Positions 36,400 to 64,000 of a DNA stretch of 64,000 nucleotides are shown in pieces. The notes under the pieces are model-generated. The model was not told where the DNA came from. It saw only the letters and a program-made list of their open reading frames with translations, and ran no database searches. Source of the DNA: Eudorina sp. 2006-703-Eu-15 (lineage: Eukaryota > Chlorophyta > Chlorophyceae > Chlamydomonadales > Volvocaceae); the NCBI GenBank assembly GCA_003117195.1, contig BDSI01000001.1, forward strand, positions 558,001 to 622,000, given 5' to 3'. The position numbers and the translations under genes are program-made. Positions within the stretch are counted from its first letter, which is position 1, and each line of letters begins with the position of its first letter.

Positions 36400-37480
36400 G
36401 GAGGAAGGATGGGTTTCATGTGCCACAGGGAGGGACGTTGGGTGGGTTGTCATGCGCATGCGCCGCAGGGAGGGAGGAAGGGAGGGTGGATGGACGAGCC
36501 GGGATGGCGGATGTTGCTGTCATGGCCGCCGCCAGGTCCTCCGCCACGGCATGACGTATTGTGGGGATCCTGACGTCGCCGCGGCTTGAGACTGGCGGCG
36601 GCCTGTCTGGTGGTGGTTATGCTGGGAGGCCTATGTGCCTCAGGAAGGGAGGGTGGCTGGGTTGTCATGCGCTACAGGGAGGGAGGGACGTTGGGTGGGT
36701 TGTCATGCGCCACAGGGAGGGAGGGAGGGACGTTGGGTGGGTTGTCATGCGCCGCAGGGAGGGAGGAAGGGAGGGTGGATGGACGAGCCTGGATGGCGGA
36801 TGTTGCTGTCATGGCCGCCGCCAGGTCCTCCGCCGCGGCATGACGTATTGTGGGGATCCTGACGTCGCCGCGGCTTGAGACTGGCGGCGGCCTGTCTGGT
36901 GGTGGTTATGCTGGGAGGCCTATGTGCCTCAGGAAGGGAGGGTGGCTGGGTTGTCATGCGCTACAGGGAGGGAGGGACGTTGGGTGGGTTGTCATGCGCC
37001 ACAGGGAGGGAGGGAGGGGCGTTGGGTGGGTTGTCATGCGCATGCGCCGCAGGGAGGGAGGAAGGGAGGGTGGATGGACGAGCCGGGATGGCGGATGTTG
37101 CTGTCATGGCCGCCGCCAGGTCCTCCGCCGCGGCATGACGTATTGTGGGGATCCTGACGTCGCCGCGGCTTGAGACTGGCGGCGGCCTGTCTGGTGGTGG
37201 TTATGCTGGGAGGCCTATGTGCCTCAGGAAGGGAGGGTGGCTGGGTTGTCATGCGCTACAGGGAGGGAGGGACGTTGGGTGGGTTGTCATGCGCCACAGG
37301 GAGGGAGGGAGGGACGTTGGGTGGGTTGTCATGCGCCGCAGGGAGGGAGGAAGGGAGGGTGGATGGACGAGCCGGGATGGCGGATGTTGCTGTCATGGCC
37401 GCCGCCAGGTCCTCCGCCACGGCATGACGTATTGTGGGGATCCTGACGTCGCCGCGGCTTGAGACTGGCGGCGGCCATAG
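36400..37480. repeat. About 289-bp tandem array, nearly four copies
   Basis: The landmark CGGCTTGAGACTGGCGGCGG recurs at about 36583, 36872, 37161 and 37457, spacing 289 to 296 bp. Inside each unit are shorter GGGAGGGA and GGGTTGTCATGCGC subrepeats. The array ends a few bases before the duplicated SAGA-like exons. Confidence 0.95.
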
Positions 37481-37486
37481 TGATGG

Positions 37487-39454
37487 TGGTGCGGTGCTGC
37501 CGCGGCCGAGGTGACCGCAACGCAGCTGTACGACAGCCGGGTGGTGGAGCTTGAGGCGGCGCTGGAGGAGAACGAGGCGCGACGCGGGGATGAGGTCGCG
37601 GTGCTGGAGGCGGAGCTGGACTCTGCCCGCCAGGCTCAGGGGGGGGAGCTGGAGGAGAGTCTCACCGCCACCAGCCAACAGTACGAGGCCACCCTCAAGG
37701 TACGGCGAGAGGGCGAGTATCCTAAGGGGACGGCCGCCGGTGCGGGGCATGCTGAGGCAAGGGCGGCGCCACAGATGGGGCGGGAGGTGAACGTGTGTTT
37801 CCTCGGGCGATAGCGAGGGTGCTGGGCTGCCCGGCATGCTGTGGTCACGTGTGCCAGCTGGCGATGTACTTCACTGGATGAATGTCAGAACATTTAGACG
37901 TCAATAGCCATATGCTGACTTATGCGGTTACGTAGGGGCTATAGTAAGCCCATAGCTGCTTGTGCCTGCACGTCTCACGAGCGTGTCTTCCGTCCACCTT
38001 CGTACACCCGTACACGCAGTTGTACGAGGACAAGATCGACGAGCTGAACGCGCAGCTGGAGGCAGTCCAGCCCGACTACAGCGGCCGTATCGCGGAGCTC
38101 AACAACGCCGTGTCGCGGGAGCAGGTGCGGCAGTGCCGGACCCGGAGTCGGGAGAGGGGCGGTGGCGTGTCAGAATGGGTTGGGGACCCGGCAGGTGGGG
38201 CCGCGGGTGGTCTGATGATATGAGATACCTCTGCGGGGTATCCGACTTCTATCTTGACGTCTTCTCTCTTCGTCCCGTATGTCACCCATCGCGTCTGTGG
38301 TGTGACGCTGTGGGATGCTTGCTTTTACCCATCCGCGCAGGAGAAGCAGAGCCAGGCGTCGGAGGAGTACGGGGCGCACCTCGCGGCGCTCCAGGGGCAG
38401 CTGCGGGAGGCGACGGAGCGCGAAGTGCAGCTGACGGAGCGCGAAGCGCAGCTGACGGAGCGCATGGCCAAGGCGGAGGCCGAGGCGGGGGTCCGCTGGC
38501 GGGCAGGGCGCGGCTTGCGGGGTTGCCGCTGCTCTCTCCTACACACTCTCACCCGGCATCTCCGGCGGGTTTGCTTCGCGCCTGCATCCCTCCGTTCCTG
38601 ATTCTCATGCTCTCCGGTTGCATTTGTGGTTTGTTTGGACAGTCTCAATCGCCAGCGCCACTGGAACGACGCAACAAAGTGCGGGGAGGGTTGAGGAAGG
38701 TGGCGGACGCAGAGACGCTCCGGTGACCCGCGCGTGCTCATGAAACGAGTATGCCCCGTGTGTTTGTAGGCGGGCATGCGCGTCAAATGCGGGCATTTCG
38801 TTGCGGGCTTCGCTATGCCCCTTGAATGTCACACACTCCTGCTCATGCCCCGTGCGTGTGTTCAACAAGAAGCACACCCGTGCGTGTGTGGGCAACTGAT
38901 ATGAACCGAGCTGGGCTGAGCATGCCGTAACACTGCCACCACGGCTGGCCGCGGGGCTGCAGGTGCGGCTGGAGGCGGAGCTGGGGGCGCTGCGGACCGA
39001 GGCGATTCAGCGGCAGAGCGACCTGGAGGGCCAGCTAGCGCAGCTGCAGGTGGGTTGCACACCCGCACACGCGCACGGCCCTTCCGCACACCCTTCAACC
39101 CTCATACCCGCATGGCGCTTTCGCACACTGGTGCTTTGATCGCGGGCGCCTGTCACACAATGGATCGGTTCCTATGCGGCCGCTGCTTCACTCACATGTG
39201 GGCCGCAGCTAGACCCACCCTCCCTCTGCCGCCCGTACACCTCCCGCGCGGCCCCCAATCGTCGATTGTGGGCAGGCGAACCGCCACAAGAGTTGAGATG
39301 CAAACGTCCTTCCCGTCCCACCCGCCCCACCCTGCCTAACCCCCGGCGCAGAGCACCGCCTCCCAGTTCGAGCAGCTTGCCCGTGACCAGTCGGCCAGTC
39401 TGGCGACGGCCCAGGAGCGGCAGGGCGAGCTGGTGGCGCAGGTGCTGGCACTGC
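37487..39454 (+). pseudogene. Truncated duplicate of SAGA-like exons 8-12
   Basis: Matches 21190-23213 of the SAGA-like gene, exons and introns alike. Copied exons: 37526-37699 (9 nt shorter), 38020-38124 (one Thr to Pro change), 38341 to about 38490, 38963-39049, and 39352-39454 (cut short). The third copied exon carries an extra in-frame 21-bp repeat (TEREVQL/TEREAQL) and has lost its 3' end and donor by a deletion. The first, second and fourth have no stops, so the copy is young. It has no start, CBM20 or C-terminal tail, and ends where retroelement sequence begins, so it is not expected to make a SAGA protein. Confidence 0.9.
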
Positions 39455-39700
39455 GCACCGACCGATCACAAGCAAAAGCTTGACCATATTACGTCTAGTA
39501 TGCCGAGGAAACACCACACGGCGCTAGTGCGTTTTCGGCTTGGCCGTTGGGATCTGGAGGTATCACGGCTAGCGCGGGGGCCAGGGCGCACACCGCGCAG
39601 TACACGGACGTGCCGGGTTTGCATATAGTGGGGCGGTAGAGGACGAGCTACACGTGCTAATTGAATCCGTCTGCTTCCGCATTGACGCTATGGTGCCGCC
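39455..39700 (+). mobile_element. Relic of a non-LTR retrotransposon C-terminal zinc-knuckle region
   Basis: Translates with one frame break to FRLGRWDLEVSRLARG, then RTCRVC and VEDELHVLIE. This is the layout of the zf-RVT region at the end of L1/RTE-type reverse transcriptases (basic Arg stretch, CxxC, then E/DDE-H). It starts directly at the breakpoint of the duplicated SAGA exon. Confidence 0.5.
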
Positions 39701-41554
39701 TGTGGACTTCACCGGGGTCCTCGCCGCCCTGGAACGCGTGGCCCGTCTCCCCCTGTCTACCTTTGGCCGCGCCGCCCTCCACCACCGCGCGGGCCGGGAG
39801 GCCCTGGAACTCGAGGTGGTAGAGGGTCTTGCTGAGGGCATAGCCTGAAGCGGCCGTCTGCAAGCCTCTGTCGCGGCCGTGGTCGACCGCGCCGTACCTC
39901 CCAGCCTGCACGCCGTGAATCCCCACTCGCGGCTCCCGGGCGTGGGCCTCGACATGCTGGCCCTACCGCCGGCGCTCGGAGGGTTCGGCCTCCTCCCGCT
40001 GCAGGCCCATGTTCAAGCTCGTCACGCGATGGCGGCGGTGCGCTGTGTCCTGGGCGCCTCGGGCCTCCTCCCGGCGGACCCCCCCTGGCCGGCGCTGGTC
40101 CTCCGCTTCCTCCGACGATGTCACCCCGCGGCACACGCCCTGTGCCTGCTCTCGCCACATGACGGCCTGGTTCTGGTGGTGGCGCCGACGGCAGCCAGCC
40201 CCGCCTTCCGCCGCCTCCTCAGCGCCCTATCCCCCCTGGGTCCACCGGCTCTGCTCAACCCGGACTCCATGGCGGGACCCTGGTGCTACAGTGCGCCCCT
40301 GTGGGGCAACCCCGCCCTCCGGGCGGCCGACGGGCGCTGCCTGGAGGCCCACTTCCCCGTCCTCTTCGCCCTGCGGGGTCTCACACCGTCGGGACCGCGC
40401 TCCGCTGCTGGAGTTCGCTGGCAGCCGCGCGAGGTAGCCTCACTGCCGCTCGGCAGCGGGGTGGCCCTCTCTCCCCCCGTGTTGTCCGGGGGTGTACGCT
40501 GGAGCTCCGACGTTGTGCCCTCCGCGGTGTCCTCGGCTACAGCGAGCTGGGGGCGGCTCTGGACATCTCGGGCGTGCAGGTTTTGGACGACTTGGGCGCC
40601 CTCCTGCAGCGCCTACCCGCCAGCTGGGTGGCGGCCGCCCGGGAGGTCCTCCGGGGCGTGGCCGCCGCCCCGAACGAGCAGGAGGCTTGGCGTGCACTAT
40701 TTCGCGGGTTTGTGTGGCGCCCGCCGGCCGGACCTCCTGTGCCACTGCTGCGCCTCACAGTCAAGACTGCCACGGCCTTACAGCTCGGCCCTCCCCTGCA
40801 GGACCTGGCGGACCGGCACCTGGCTTATATTGCGGATGCATATGGGCAGTTGCCGGTGCCGCCATCCGCCCTGGCCGACTCCCGCAGCACCCTGCGCAGG
40901 CTTTGGCGCCTGCGGTGGGAAAACGGCCACAATGAGCCCCTCTGGCGGCTGGCGGTGCATGGGGTCGCGGGCTTCCCCGCTGTTTCGGCCAGCGCGGCGC
41001 GGCCAGGCGGACCGCGCCTCCGTGCAGCGGCCTGCTGCCCCTGTGGTGCGGCCATTTCGGGATCGGGATCGTGCTGGGTTCGGTGGCACCTTTTCTGGGA
41101 TTGCCCTGTTGCGCAGTCGCTGCGGGAGGTGTTAGGGCTGGCGTTGGGGGCGTCGATCGGGAGGCTCGGTTCGGGTCTTCAGCGACACCACCTGTGGCTT
41201 GTGGTCTGCCCACCGGGTTTGCATCCGCCAGTCTGGGATGTCGTGGCCCTGGCGGCCTTGGCGGCCCTGGAGCGCGGCCGCCAACGCATGTACAATGTGT
41301 GGGACCAGCGTACCCCCCTGCTGCGGGGGCGTCTCGCGGCGATCACGGTTGAGGTGGCTGCTGACTTTTGGGCCCGCCTCGCTTCCTTCGCCGCCCTAGG
41401 GCTGACCCCTCGGAATCGGGGTTCCGTTCCCCCTCAACACCCCGTCCTCTGCAATGTGAATGGGCGTGTTGTCTTGAATGCTCTGCTGGACGTCGACTCT
41501 CCCCTCCCCCTGCATCCCCGCGTGGGTGATCAGGGTGCCTATGGCATGACCTGA
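39700..41554 (+). mobile_element. Decayed non-LTR retrotransposon ORF2 C-terminal part, frameshifted
   Basis: Open frames at 39700-39765, 39846-40430 and 40430-41554 give pieces typical of chlorophyte L1-like ORF2 C-termini: ERVARLPLSTFGRA, then LPPALGGFGLLPLQAHVQAR, and later LFWDCPVAQSLREVLGLALG after a Cys/His cluster (CCPCG...H...C). A frameshift near 40430 separates two frames, and the segment at about 39766-39855 reads correctly only on the minus strand. The polymerase core and endonuclease are absent, so the element is 5' truncated and dead. Confidence 0.7.
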
Positions 41555-44500
41555 CTGTGTGATACGTCATACACCCCGCCTGCTCGGCCGGGTCCGCTTC
41601 CGCGCGCTGTGTCCGTGCTGGACTTTCTGAACTGAGGGGGTTGGAGGGGTTCCCTGGTCCCGCCACCCTTGCCTTGTATCCTCTTCGCGTACGGTGGGCT
41701 TGGCGCTCGTGGTCTCGTGCTCTTCTATTTGTTGGCTTGGTGCTGGTGGTCCCTGGATGAGTAATTGGGTTATCCCGTACTCTGATGCGGGATTGGCTGC
41801 ATCGGTGCGTCGTGTCTTCCGGGCCGGGAGGTTGGCCCTGGTTCTGGGTGCTAAGTTGGCAGCCCTATGTGTCTTTCGGCTGGTTGTTGGCCGCGGTTTG
41901 CTCCTGCCCTTCGGCAGTTCATACTTTTGAAGGCTCGGGGTCTGGTGGTTCCTTGGCTTCTATTCTTTGGCATGGCTCCTTGCTTCGTGCAGGCCATGCC
42001 CCTGGGGTAGGATGTCTACGCCTGTACAGCGAGCGATCAACTTGGTTGTTGGTCCCCCTTGTAACCGTGAATCCTAATTGAATGTCCGGTTTACGAACCG
42101 CTACGTCGAGCGGTGGATCTCCCTGATGACTCGGATATGTTCGGAATCATGTTTTTGTTTGATCAGTGCAAGCTTGGTCGCTTCTTATATCAGGTGCAGA
42201 AGTTGCGGAAGGAAAAGCTGCAGAGATGAGAGATTCTGCTACCTTTTGTTCTTTTGGTCTTTTTGTGCGCCCTTTGACGGATGACCGTTGTGGGGGAACA
42301 CACCGTGTACAACATGTAACAAGCAACCAACCAACCAACCAACCAACCAACCAACCAATCAAGTGTGACAGCTCGCGTGGACTAGGTAGCACAGGGAAAC
42401 GTACTTCATATTTTCCTGTCTGCTTACAGCAGCGTTGTACTTATTGCTCGGATGACAGGTCCCGAGCCGGCTGAGGCCCGGGGAAACCAGCCAAATTGCT
42501 TAGGCCGTCCATTCATAACACACACATCCTCGCGCTGCGCTGACAAGAGCTTTACGCGCACATACGCGCGCACTGTGAAACGGGAAGACAGCCTCCTGAG
42601 CGCTGAGCGCTGACTCCACATATGACACATATGCCTGCCCTCCGCTGCTGTAGGGGGCCCGGCCCCGTTTTGAGTCCATTAGCCCCCTTTTGAGGGGAAA
42701 CGGTGTTCGTTGGGTGAGGGGCTGCTCCACCAGCGGTCGCTAAGCACTGTCACAAGCCAGGCGTGGGTTTTCCAAGACCTCGAGAGGGTGCTGCGCTGGG
42801 TTCTCCAGGGGTGGTGGTAGTTGGGTAATGGGGTGCCTGTGTGGGCGACAACCCCCCCCGTGCTTGACTAAATCCATTTCTGGGGATACCGCCCGTTGCT
42901 GTGCCTGTCCCTTTGGTAGTGTTGCCAAGCTGTACGCCTCTGCTTGCGTAGGTGGCTGTCTGGGTGGGGTTATGGCCCTCTGTATGTTTGTTCGTGGCGT
43001 TGAGTTGTGGTGTCTTGCGGCCTTGTCGGCGGGGCCTGCTGGAGCTTGCCCTGGTCTGCACCGTTGATCCCTTTTCGGCGTCCGCTGTAACGTTCATCCA
43101 TTCATTCATGACATGACGAATCCTTAACGAACACACACAAGCGTTCACCGTCTCGCAGCTATCTCCAAGACAAACTCTCCCCTCCCCCCCCGAACCAACC
43201 CACCTTCCCGCCCGAGAGAGATTGGCACGCCAAGCGCCCAACCTCCGCCCGACGACTCCGGCGTTCTCACCCACGCCGCGGTCACAACCGTCACCCGTTA
43301 TCATTCGATCACCCTGCGCTACACAACATTATTTTTCATTTTTTCCACGACTCGGGAGCCAACAGGCGGCGACGTGCATCGCCAGCGCGGTACGTCCTTC
43401 GGCTCTAGGGTTTAATCAATGACCCCCGACCCTCCCCATGAGGTATATTCAGCGCGAACGCACTGGCAGGACGTCGGACCCCAATCGGAATGTGTTGACG
43501 GGGGCATCGATCGACTACCGATCAGGGGGACTGCCATAACGGGACCGTGCGCGCCTTCTGCTGGCTATCCCAGACCTGTCTGCCACCATACGGCGGGAAC
43601 ATGCCCGATAACACTGAAACATCATCCAGCGCACAGGGATCACCAGGCAGCTGGGGCACGCCACGAACGCCAGCGGGCCCGTGTTGGCGCGCGCGGTAAT
43701 ATAATCCTCGTATGATTCTACGTATGATGGCGTGTCTACAACAGACCCGCGCGCCGTCTCACCCCACCTTCAACAAGCCCGGCCCCGCGGGTGCAAGTGC
43801 AAGCAGCCGGCAGGCCTTCGCAGGCGATGTCCCGCACGCAGGTACGGCGCGAACGCATAGTACGTACGGCGTGAATTCCCTCTTGAACGAAGCAGCGGGA
43901 AAACCCCCAAGCAACCAGCATGGTGTAATAGCACCCATCCATCCACGAACAGCAGCGCCTCGCAGCGCTTCAATGACAATTACTACGCATGGAGCTTCGC
44001 TCATCTCACAAAAGATCGCCCGAATCACAGGAGTATTACACCCAGCCGCTCTGCAACGCCTATGACCACGCGGTTGGCGTGTGCGGTTGCAGTGCAGCGA
44101 TTGAGTGCTTCCAGCTGCTAGGCAGGTAGCTGCGAGCCCCAGTACGGAGGCGCCCGCATCGCAATTCTTGTGCGCCGCGATCTCCACCACCGCCGAATAC
44201 GGCACCTACCTACGCACAGGAGGAGTCATAAACACACATTCATCACATACTCGCGGCTCAGTTTTCTTTTATACACACTCCTACACACTCCTGCCCTGCC
44301 CATCGATCAACACGCACACACGACACCGCGCTGGAGGAATGCACCACCCATGTGCCGGTCTGCGCTGAGCAGCGAAATGTCATGCGTGGGCGCATTTTCC
44401 GAGTACGACCCGGGTGCATATGTCATGCAATCCAGTCAGTCTCACCACCCCGAGGTCACCCAAGATGCCGGTGGGCATTCATATCTCCGGCCGTCGGTCT

Positions 44501-44827
44501 CCCATCGTGTTGAGGCGCGCTCCCCATCCGGTGCCGTACATCACGTGCCTCATCAAGTACGTGCAAACCGCGTCGCGTGCTGCAGTACGACAGTCAACTC
44601 AGGGTGCCGTTCACCGTTTCCTTGGATGACGCGCGCGCCGACCCCGCGCGCGGCACATGAAGCGTGTAGCGCCAACCCCACAGTGTCAATCGGTGGGACC
44701 ACCACCAGGCCCGCTGCATTCCGCGAAATCAGGCCGCTCATAGCATTGGCCGCGAGTCCGTGCCTTTGCCGCCTCAGTCTCGATCAGCGCATTCGTTGTG
44801 CGGGTATGTGCACATATTGGATTCGTT

Positions 44828-44859
<32 letters not shown>

Positions 44860-44861
44860 TA
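44828..44861. repeat. (CAG)n trinucleotide repeat
   Basis: About eleven CAG units outside any convincing gene. Confidence 0.9.
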
Positions 44862-45769
44862 GACGGGCCGGCCCGCCCAACGGCACCTCGGTCCTGCCTA
44901 CCTGCCTGCCTCTGCAGCGCACGAAAATCGAGCCCACACCAAGCTTTCAAAATGAGCTCCCGCCGCAAAGTATTCGACGGGAAAAAACCGGTCGCAAGTT
45001 GTGGATTGGCAGACGACAGCAGATGCACGTTGCCAGGATCAAATGGGGGAGACTTGCGTCTCATTCCTTTTGACATAAGCCGCCTGGAGGACATGCATGG
45101 TGTCAACGGTCAACGGTCAACGGTACATACAGCTCCACAAGCAAGAACACCTGCGTTTACACCGCCTTGTGTTAGGCGGCCCCGTCAACCTGGCGTGTCC
45201 GCGGGGAGGGGGGAAAGCGCCAAGCGTCCCTTGCCCACGTGAGGAACCGCACACCGAAACCAGACCACAATACGCAGCACTGCAGATTGTGCTAGCGGTG
45301 TACGGCAAGTACGGCAATAATCGGCGTCAACGATATATTCCCGCCGCTGAGTGGAAGGAATATGCTTGCGAGCCCTTCCGACCGATGGTGCATCGAGCTG
45401 GACGACGAATTAAGGACGGGAGGTGGGATTGGGGGGTTCTGACCAGGCGAATCTGACATCGATGGGCGGACATCAGAAACGCGACCGCCTTTGGGGGGCA
45501 GTGGTGAAGCGCACCGATGCGGCGCGAACGTTGCGGCGCCCCGGCCATTCAGCAGCGATTCAATGCGTATGCGCGGGGACCCAGATTTAGGACAGGAGGA
45601 AACCCGCCTCCGGAAATCCGCGCAGGGCACTACCTAAGGTAGGGCCGCAGATGAGAAGCGGTAAGAGTACACTACCACCAGTATGCGGGTGGGTTTCTCA
45701 TTACCACCAGCATACACAGCGCCCCGCGCGTTACGGTCCTCACGCGCGTTTGTTGATGACCCCGGGTGA

Positions 45770-45812
45770 CAACCCCAACCCCAACCCCAACCCCAACCCC
45801 AACCCCAACCCA
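45770..45812. repeat. (CCCCAA)n hexamer array
   Basis: About seven CCCCAA units. Similar in form to a ciliate telomere unit but isolated within the sequence, and different from the TTTTAGGG telomere of Chlamydomonas. Confidence 0.9.
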
Positions 45813-46213
45813 GCGCTCCAAACCCCCCGAATCGGCAACGCACGGTGGTTGCGCCTTGTCACCAACTCCGCCCTACCCAACTCTGTCCTTTCCACCTCCG
45901 CCCATTCCAACTCCGCTCTTTCCACCTTTGCCCTTGCCAACTCTGCCCTTCCCAACTCCGTCCATGACTCCATGCCAACCCGAAGGGCGCCTTCACAACC
46001 GGGGAAACGGGCCAACGCCCCCTCACCACTACTCGCCCACAAACCCAACCACCCAACGACCCAACCATACCTAACCGCCAGGCATGATTCGAGCGCGGCA
46101 TGCAGCCGGGGCATATCCACAGGGTCAGTCAGCAGTGATGTACGGAAGTTTCACCATGGTACGGCGCGTGGCCGCCCACGTGCTCGCGATCCGTGGGGGC
46201 AGCGACCCGCACG

Positions 46214-63963
<17,750 letters not shown>

Positions 63964-64000
63964 AGGCCTTATCCACGCTAAGGCTAAACAGACCCCGCCG

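Larger units (their letters stand above)
41555..46213. other. No gene recognised; possible retroelement 3' flank and cyclase 3' UTR
   Basis: 41555 to about 42360 may be the untranslated 3' part of the retroelement, ending in a (CCAA)n run at 42323-42358, a common kind of 3' tail. From 42360 to about 45150 only short unrelated open frames are seen. A TGTAA on the minus strand at 45161-45157 could be the polyadenylation signal of the cyclase gene, implying a 3' UTR of about 1 kb. Confidence 0.4.

Overview
The window is nuclear DNA of a chlorophyte green alga, most likely a volvocine (Chlamydomonas/Gonium/Volvox group). The evidence is the GC-rich sequence, genes cut into many 80-250 nt exons bounded by CAG acceptors and GTGAGT/GTGCGG-type donors, abundant short tandem repeats, and the gene content. 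No bacterial operons, tRNA, rRNA or CRISPR arrays were seen. Gene models were joined by eye from splice sites, reading phase and family motifs, so single exon ends may be off by a few codons.

Layout. (1) About 1-14,995, minus strand: a chloroplast SecA-type preprotein translocase ATPase, closest in motif wording to SecA2; its 3' end runs off the left edge. (2) 14,996-16,743: intergenic region between two head-to-head genes. (3) 16,744-30,151, plus strand: 27 exons for a protein of about 1,600 residues with an N-terminal CBM20 starch-binding domain, a very long coiled coil, and a C-terminal tail with a Rubisco-binding motif. This is the architecture of the pyrenoid proteins SAGA1/SAGA2, which link the Rubisco matrix to the starch sheath. 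(4) 32,488-33,642, plus: the first exons of a DUF1517 (FLAP1-like) gene that has no visible continuation. (5) 35,395-37,480: two large tandem arrays (48-bp and about 289-bp units) including a 40-G homopolymer. (6) 37,487-39,454: a truncated, nearly identical second copy of SAGA-like exons 8-12, running directly into (7) 39,455-41,554, decayed non-LTR retrotransposon sequence with a local inversion. (8) 41,555-46,213: no convincing gene. (9) 46,214-63,963, minus: a receptor-type class III nucleotide cyclase of more than 3,100 residues, with an extracellular solute-binding-protein-like domain, one transmembrane helix, and two cyclase-homology domains each interrupted by very large low-complexity insertions.

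How the genes relate. SecA2 and the SAGA-like protein both act in the chloroplast (protein export; pyrenoid architecture and CO2 fixation) and share a divergent upstream region. No functional link to the cyclase is evident. The most notable points are the SAGA-like gene and its partial duplicate, the split and degenerate cyclase, a short sequence family scattered through the introns of all three large genes, and a strong intronic hairpin in the SecA gene.
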